A stretch of 32,877 nt of DNA, taken from the NCBI GenBank assembly GCA_963575745.1, contig CAUYUJ010004965.1:32501-65377 (forward strand), given 5' to 3'. The DNA is from Prorocentrum cordatum (lineage: Eukaryota > Sar > Dinophyceae > Prorocentrales > Prorocentraceae). The notes beneath the pieces are model-generated. The model was not told where the DNA came from. It searched no databases and saw nothing but the letters and a program-made list of their open reading frames with translations. Of the stretch, positions 10,860 to 18,500 are shown in pieces. Positions within the stretch are counted from its first letter, which is position 1. The number at the start of each line of letters is the position of its first letter. Position numbers and translations under genes: made by a program.

Positions 10860-10960
10860 GCAGAGGCAAGCCGCCGGCAGGGCCAGGCCGAGAAACGACC
10901 CGTTCGAGGGCAGCTGTGCTATCGCTTCGTGGCTCCGGGGTGCGCGGCGGGCGCTCCCCC

Positions 10961-11110
10961 CTCCTCCTCCCTCCTCCTCCCTCCTCCTCCTCCTCCTCCT
11001 CCTCCTCCTCCTCCTCCTCCTCCTCCTCCTCCTCCTCCTCCTCCTCCCTCCTCCCTCCCTCCTCCTCCTCCTCCGCTTCCTCCTCCTCCTCCTCGTCCTC
11101 CCCCTCCCCA
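10961..11110. repeat. (CTC)n tract
   Basis: About 150 bp of CTC/CCT triplets. It is the complement of the neighbouring (AGG)n tract, from which it is separated by about 100 bp of unique GC-rich sequence (10860-10960). The two tracts therefore form a long imperfect inverted repeat. It tails off into TCGTCGTCGTCCCC. Confidence 0.9.
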
Positions 11111-11301
11111 AGTGGCCCCGTCGTCGTCGTCCCCTCCTTATTTTGTCCTCGTACTCCTCCGTTGGTCGTCCTATTCCCCCTTGATGCGTTTGGGGGGGGC
11201 GCCCAGGGGAGCATTCCCATGAGATCCACGTGCGCCGCCAAGTGAATTCTATTTCGAATCTAGGACCTAGGGATGTTTCCACGCCCACCGAAGCAGTAAA
11301 A

Positions 11302-11352
11302 TGCAAGTCCCTGCGCAAGCGCGATACGTAACCAGCCGTTGTTACCGCGTTC
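11302..11352. repeat. flank repeat, left copy
   Basis: GCAAGTCCCTGCGCAAGCGC followed by a GTAACCAG block resembles 20796-20853, on the far side of the copia element and in the same orientation. About 40 of 50 bases agree by eye, with small gaps. It is 39 bp outside the left LTR. Confidence 0.5.
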
Positions 11353-11391
11353 CCCGAAGAAAGAACTAGATGCAGAAAATCAGCGGCGCAA

Positions 11392-11572
11392 TGTCGGCAG
11401 GCATCGGGGGCAGGGAGGGCCGAAAGGCCTAGAAGGAACACCTTTTCTCAACCAAGTGTGTGAGATAGCACTATCATTCAGTCCTCTGGCGCGAGCGCGC
11501 CCCAAAGCCAAATTGGCTGCGTAACCACTGTCGGTCACAAAGAGGCGAGGGGAGGTGAGGAAAATGAGAACA
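11392..11572 (-). repeat. copia 3' LTR
   Basis: 181 bp, 180/181 identical to 20615-20795. In element orientation it starts TGTTCTCATTTTCC and ends CCTGCCGACA. It contains the near-palindrome AGCCAAATTGGCT (plus strand, 11506-11518), which on the element strand resembles the dinoflagellate spliced leader. The final pol reading frame terminates inside this LTR at 11535. Confidence 0.95.
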
Positions 11573-11998
11573 GCGGGACCACTTTCAGTGGGACCGACAG
11601 GGGCCCCGAAACATCACCGATCCCCCGAGACACCTCGGATATCTCGCAATAAGCCGGATCCTCCAGAGACCTCTCCTCGCTCTCACGAGCCAGCTCCTTC
11701 CTCGAAGCCGTCCTCGATCGGCACTTCAGGGAGTTGTTGAGAGCCCGTTCCGACAAGTGGCCGTCTTCATCAATAAGGCACAGTGTACCTCGGCAGAGGA
11801 GGTCGGACAGTGCAAGGTTTCCTCGGCCGGGGTCCGCCTTCGTGAGCGCATCTGCCGCCATTCGGCCATGAGGGACCCACCTGATCTGAGAACCTACAGC
11901 ACACATAGCATCTCTCACCACAGCAAGTTCAATCGAGGTGCGACGATCTTGCTTCGAGCCAGCACTATTCTTACTGAGAGTATCAAACACACACACTT
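11535..11998 (-). pseudogene. copia RNase H C-terminal segment, third frame
   Basis: After the TG repeat near 11992-11998 the coding signal moves into this frame: VFDTLSKN, DRRTSIELAVVRDAM, and RWVPHGRMAADALTKAD. The last resembles the conserved VPxxxxxADxLTK end of copia RNase H. About 65 further charged codons follow. The frame ends at 11535, inside the 3' LTR, so the last ~12 codons are encoded by LTR sequence. The absence of an initiator fits a continuation of pol and not a separate gene. Confidence 0.75.
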
Positions 11999-12580
11999 AG
12001 CGTCTACAACTGACAAAGAGGAGACATCATGAGCAAGTGTGCACTGAGAACTCAAGACAACAGAAAAAGGTGCCGACGCGAGATGCCAGTCGGGCCGATT
12101 CACGTCGGCAAAGACACGATCCCTCCACATCACCCGGAGCCACTGCGCTTCGGCAAGCGCGGCCGACAAACTAAGAGTCTCGGCGGCGCTGGTGGATGAC
12201 ACGACTCTCTTCAGACGAGTTGACCTCCAGGCCAAAAGCGAGGCTCTGGCACGGCGATTTCGACGAATCTCCGAATCCGCCGCGACGACGAGGAACGCTC
12301 CCTGGGCCCCGTTCCGACGAGCCGAACCCAGACCACCAGCATCAGAGATGGTGACAAACGTCAGAGACACCGGGTCCAGGGGCCACACCACGATATGCTG
12401 CGAAGCGGTAGCCTTCAGATGTCTCACGATCTTAAGGCAGACCAGGGCATCTTCCACGGTGGGGGTTGGAAGGGCGGCCGATTGCAACGAAGCTCCTCCG
12501 GACACATCCGGTCTGGTTTCTCGGGCGAGCCATTGGATTTGCGCCACCATGGTGCGATATCCCTTCACTTCTTCGGGGGG
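11999..12580 (-). pseudogene. copia RNase H segment, second frame
   Basis: This frame takes over from the main frame at the six-G run (12575-12580). With one G fewer the sequence would read TPEEVKGYRTMVAQIQWLAR without interruption. The segment continues with RPDVSGG and HLKATASQHIVVWPLDP. TISDAGGLGS supplies an RNase H Asp, and SSTSAAETLSLSAALAEAQW supplies the conserved Glu and helix. It runs to SLSVVDAKC near 12000, where a TGTGTGTG run shifts the frame again; its nominal stop is at 11915. RNase H removes the RNA strand during cDNA synthesis. The frame break could be a real mutation, a programmed slip, or a homopolymer error in the sequence. Confidence 0.75.
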
Positions 12581-15500
12581 TCAAGAGAGAGGAGGGGTCC
12601 GCGCGCCTGTGTTTCTCGAGCCTCATGGGCGCGAGCTGCTCAAGCACGTATTTTTCCTGGTCAACCAGGATCTTCCCCCCAGAGACCTGTTTCAGATGAC
12701 GCCCAGCGAAATCAGATTCTCCGATTTTCCACTTCCCGAAATTGAACCGAGACTGTAAGCGAGACCTGAACCCGTCCCTCTCCTCTGGATGGGCGGCTAT
12801 GATGAGATCATCGACCTCAATGAGACAAATCGCTCTGGGGGCCCCCGTACTGGAACGCTTAACCCACAAACAGGGTTCAAGCAACGATTTTTTGAAACCA
12901 TCAGTGACAAGGTAATCTGTAAGAGTCCCATGCCACAAAAGCGGGGCATCGTTCAGACCGTACACGGGCGCAACGAGCTCGATCAGCTCACCAGGAGCCA
13001 AATTCAGACCTTGGCATGGCTCACAAAAGATCGCGCCCCTAGGGCGCCTAAGGCGATCTGATTGGCAGAAAGCGTTCTTGGCGTCAGCCACCTCAAGTGT
13101 CCAACTGAGGGAGGAGATCGCTTGGAGAGTCAGCATCAGACTCTCTGCCTGGGGGGTCGGGGCGTAGACCTGAAGCTCCCCCCCATCTGGGTCGTGATGA
13201 CCCTGCACACACCACCTAGACTTAGCCTCTGGGAGCGCCCCTAAGCCCTCCTGGGGCTTGAACCTGCGAACCATCCTGGATCCCAGAACCCGGTCGGGGC
13301 ATCGGCGGCGAATCAGCTGAGCCTCGGCAGACGGAACAACCCGCACAGCTCCTGACTGGACGATCGCCTGCCACTCCTTTAAATCGGAGAAGTCGAAAAG
13401 GCGTCTCTCCTCCGAGGTCAAACTCTTCAAAGAGACTTCCGCTCCTCTGCGAGCCGGAGGGGCACCACTCGTGCACTTGGAAGGGAGCGAGGCAAAACTA
13501 AATGACGCTTCCCAGAAGTCCGACTTCCAACCGTACCAAGTGCACAACTCATTCCAGAGCTCGTCGTCCTGAGGATCCCCCCGATTGGCGTACCCAGCAA
13601 ACCAGCTGGCATCATCTGGGCCTCTAGAGGCCTCGCCTGGTTCTTGGACCGGCAGCTCGGGTCGGGCCGGGGACCTGGACCTGTTAGTCGGTCTGGGAGC
13701 GAGAGGAGCGGAACCGGCGGGCGACGGTCGAGAAGCCCGGTCCCGGAGGATGCACAGCGGAACATCGTTGCCCAAAACTCCGCCCGATCTCCGATCGAAC
13801 TCTTGCACGGCTCGCTGAACGCGTCCTGGTCCGCTCGCCTCCTCGACTGGAGTAAGCCTTGGTCTCTGCTGGGGGGGAGGAACCACCTCCACGGGATCCG
13901 TGGGTGGAGGAATGGAGGGCGAGGGCATGGCAGGAACGACAGGAGGGGGAGAGGCAGGAAAGGGAGCAAGAGACCTCGGGAGTGGTGGGGCATCAAGGGC
14001 TTGCCTCAGCGCTTCGGGAAGGGGGCCCCATCTAGTGTTTTCGGGAGGCGGAGTCGTTCCAGTCGAGGAGGGCGGCTGGCGACTGCTATGTGAAACGGTG
14101 GCCGTTCGTCCTCCGGTGGTCGTACCTTGGTTGACCGAGTCGGAGGGGGGTGCCGCAGCCGCAGGCTCGACCTGCGGCGCCGGCAAAACTGGTCGCTCGA
14201 CTTGGGCGACCCGAGGAGCAAACGCATCTCGATCCGGCTCCCTGGCGTCCCAGGCTTCAGGGGGTGGAGGTCCTTCAGCCTCGACGTCGACGGCCCCGAC
14301 ACGACCAGATGGGTTCTGGAGCTCCGATCTGAGACCGGCCAGGGCTTGGGAGTCAAGAAGCTCAGCTCCCTGGGCTTCATCACGAGCTGCCTCTCGGACC
14401 TGTTCAGACGAACATTTAAGCAGTCGGGTGCGCATGGCCACCCACACGGTGGTGCCTTGTTGGAAAACCACGGCCCCGGGACCAGTCCAGCGGGCCCGAG
14501 AGCCCTCTCTCTGCTTGGCTCCGTGCGGCTTTCTCCACACATACACCCACGTACCAGGTCGAAAGGCAATATCAGCGTGACGCCTGGCCCGAGCGGCATA
14601 CTTCAAACGTTCCGTGACATCCACGGACATCACCGCACGACGTGCCTCCTCACGCAAGAAATGCTTTCGAGCGAAAGTCGAGGCCGGACTCTCAGAGTCC
14701 CGTGCGCCAAGCACCAAATCCTGAACCCCGACTTCGTCGACGGCATCGTCTGAGAGAAGATGCTGAGGCATGCGGGGGTTCTCTCCAAACACCATCTGAA
14801 ACGGCGAATACCCCCCACGATTGCTGAAACGGTTCTTCGCCGAGACAACCTCACAAATCAGGTCCTCCAGCTCCTCGCGGTCCTTAATCGAGGTCGCCTT
14901 CATGGCCTTAAACAAAGCGGTCTTGACAAGTCCCCCGTGCCTCTCACACCTTCCGTTTTGGCGTGGACTCTCGGCATCACAGACATGATGATACACCCCT
15001 AAATTCTCGAGAGCACGCTGAAAGATGGCCTCAAATTCGGGACCCCCGTCGGACATGAGTATCTCTGGCACCCCCATTGGCCGCACCCAGGCCCGAACGA
15101 AGCCCGACCACACCTGTTGAGCCGTAGCATTTTTCAAGACCGCGCAGCATTGATAGTTCGACCCGTGATCTATCATATTCAGCACCGGGATATTCTCTCC
15201 GAAGGCCTGGATGTAAAAGAGGTCCACCGCCATAAGCTTGTTGAAACGAAACGTCCGAGGAAGCTGGGCTCGACGTCTCCAGTGCGGACGGGCCTCCCCA
15301 TCGCACTGGGGACATCGAAAAGACTTCGCCACCCACCTGACGATGTCGTCTCTTATCTTAGCAACTTTAAGGGACCGGACAAACTCTTCATGCCTGGGAT
15401 GACCCAAATTGGCGTGCAATTTATGCACTTCATTTTGAGTCTCTCGGTCGAGTCTCGGCTCAGAAAGACTCCCCGTCCCCGGCGGAACCCTGGGCTCAGG

Positions 15501-18500
15501 ATCGCCCCCTGGAGGCGGATCCTCGGGGCCTGGAGGGGAGGGCGAGGAATCCTCTTCCTCGTCGGTGTCTGAGTCAACCTGCTGAACTCCCTCCTCAGAC
15601 ATTCTGGCAGGATAGGACGGATCGTCCTCTGGCGACTGGCAAAAGAGAGCGCGCGCGGCGGTCAGGTCCACCCCCTTGCAGAGCGCGGCCACGAGGTCAC
15701 GGGGGTACTGCTGCGACGCCCTCGCCCTGGCCCCTCCCACCAAGTGCAGGTGCTCATGATCTCCGGGGCACTTGCGAGAGCAGATACGCAGGAGATCGTG
15801 ACTGTTAGACAACACCCTAGTGGGTTTCTTGGAAACGGTCCCTGGGGACACCGAAAGCCCGAAAGCACACTGATCCATGTCCACGTAACGAACCCCCTCA
15901 AGAGCCGCGAGCTTCTGGATACTCACCAACTGCCAGCTGCTGGCGGTCAAAGGATGCTCGAGCAGAAAGAAACGCCTCTTCTGATGCTGGTACGACGCGA
16001 CCTGAGCACAGATAGAAATGAAAAGGAGAGCCTCTTGCTCTGCCCGGGCTCTCTTAGCCGGATCCATCTGGTCCGCCGTCGTCCTGGAAATACTGAACAC
16101 CGTGCAGGGGGGGGACATCAGGATCGTGAGAGGGTTCTCAGTGTCCAGAAGCTTCCAGAGACGTCTTCGGTCCTCAGCCTTGCGAAGATCCCACCCCGTC
16201 CTAAGATCGAGGGAGGGGGAAGTAGGGAAGCCCAGACGCCTGAGCTCGGGCTCCACTCTCGGAGCGGAGAAGAGCTCGAGACATATCGTAGCCCCCAAAC
16301 TCTTCAGGGCTTTCTGGATGTCCTTTCGGGTACGTCTCTTAACCTTCCTAATCCCCGCCCCTTCCAGGACCTGCAGAGCCTGCTGACGGACCCTCCTCGG
16401 AACTGTAGGCGAAACAAATGTGTCCTGTTCGAAGTCCGCGAAGCGGTCCGCGAAACACCAGGTCGAACTCGCAGCCCCCGAAGCCTCCTGAAGCTCTCCC
16501 GTGATCTCGGACTCCGCCTGCTCCCAGAAAACTGGATGTCTAGGGTCGAGGCCGACTGGGGCCCCGGCAGCCTCGGTCCAGAGCTCGATGTCCAGGGAAC
16601 TGGCGGGGAGACCATCTAAGGCCTCGGCGACAGCCGTGAAGGACAACAAGACGCAGAGCTCGTCCAGCACGACCGTCCCTGACTCTGAGTCGAGGACCCG
16701 AAGCCTTCGAACCCCTTCGAGCGGGTCTCCGAAATTCCGGCCTCCTGACCGCTCCATAGCCAGCTGCGTGGCCCAGACTCCTTTTTCTTGGTCCGAAAGA
16801 CTTCTGGGAACCCAAGAGAGCAAAGAGGAGACCTCATCTTGACTGACCCTCTTACCTGTCTCCAGATCCCAGACCCCTGACGCGAAACGAGGAACCCGTT
16901 TTCTGACCGGGCGGGCGAGGTCTCTCGCCGCGGCTTTGAAACTCTTGACAATCCAGCTGCCGTGAGATCCCGGGTCGGGAAGGGCGTCAAGGATCTCAGC
17001 CTGGGCCGGGATCTTTCTGTTCAGAAAGAAAAGGGATGAGGCAGAGGAGGAAGGACGGTAATGAGAGACATGGGCAGGGCTTCCTTTTTCATCCGGACAT
17101 TTGGCTTCAAGCCTAGCAGACCGACCCGAGAGGTCGGCAGAGCCGGAAGCATCTGCCTCCGTGCATGCGTCACTCTGGGTGGCGCCTAGCTCTCCTCGTC
17201 CTCCTGAGGCGCGGCCGCCGGGCGCAGAGCTCCGAGCCCCTTCATCGCGCTGATCAGCAGGTCCATCTGCTGCTGGCGCTCCTTGCGGTCCTCCACCATC
17301 ATCCACTGCATCGTCTCGAAGCCCTTCTCGATGTTGCTGAGGTTGCCGCTGCTGCTGCTCGCCGCACCGCCGCTGCCTGCCGCGCTGCTGATCGCCCTCG
17401 GCTTCGTGACTGGCAGGGACTTCCTCGCCGTCGGCGGCGGCGGCTTGACTGGCACCCCGTCGCAGAACTCGACGTACCTCGACGGAGCCTTGTACCTCGG
17501 CGGAGGCTCGACCTTGATCTCCGCCGGCGACTCCTCCTTCTCGACCTTCGTCTTGGACTCGCGCTTGGCCAGCACCTTGCGCTTGGTCTCCTCGATCTCC
17601 TCCTTCGTTTTCCTCACGAAGCTGAGCCGGGTGTCGCAGATCCGGCACTTCGTGTAGTACCCGTACCCGTTTCCGCCGCTCCACCTCGCCTCCATCGGAT
17701 GGGAGCAGCTCGCTTTCGCTTCCTCCTCCTCGCTCTTCACCTTGGACATGCGAGGGGCTACGATCGCCGACAGACGGGAAATCGCACACACCCTGAGGTA
17801 CAGCATCATCTTGATCGACCACCTCCTCCAGGTGCGCGCAGCTGGGCTGAGCAGGAAGGCACCCTCGAAGAACAGCTCCTTCTCCACTGCCGTCATGCTC
17901 TCCTCCTCGTAGTTGATTGAGCTCAGCATGCCGTCTATCCAAGGATCTGGAGTCTGGTCCCAGTTCATCTCGAGCTCCGAGTCGGGGTCCTCCTCCGTGT
18001 TCTCGGGAATGACCTCCAGGTCCTCGTCGGGCTGGAAGTCGTCGCGCTGGGCCTTCAGCGCCTGGTGCCTCAAGCTCCGTAGCGAGCGGGCGCTCCGGCT
18101 CTTGATGATCCTGATCTTCTCGGATGGCATCGCTCTGGTGCTGTCCTAGTGGTACCGCTGGTCGGTCTCGCTGGTTCGGCTGTTTGCTGGCATTGCTTGA
18201 GCCGGGATGTGCAACGGAGGATCGACTAGTCCCGAGACCCGAAAACTGTCTGGTCCTGGTACCCGGCTGTTCTGAATCGAGGCCTAGAGAGAGAGGGAAA
18301 GAGTGATACCTACCGCACGTGCCCCGCTGCAGCCCTTCCCCTAAGTCCTGATTCGAGCGCTCGGTCGGAAACTCGGTGTACCCGATCCAGCGGCCCGTGA
18401 AGCTCAGGGTCTCGCTCGGGATGCCGTCGACCCAGATGCTCTCGACAACGCTGCAAGCGGAAAACTCACTGTCAAGCATCTGGTACGTGACTTGGCCCGG

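Noticed and set aside
10170-11441. 423-codon and similar Arg/Glu/Ser/Pro-rich frames across the AGG and CTC tracts
   Set aside because: They exist in several frames and on both strands and consist of repeat translations.
11573-11610. Polypurine tract next to the copia 3' LTR
   Set aside because: The element strand there reads CTGAAAGTGGTCCCGC, with no convincing purine run.
12192-18149. Plus-strand frames opposite the copia polyprotein
   Set aside because: They are antisense shadows of a strongly supported minus-strand coding region, with no motifs of their own.
17113-18313. A 1.2-kb intron removing the 314-codon ORF (GT at 18313, AG at 17113)
   Set aside because: The joined exons would be out of frame, and the removed part has the better coding character.
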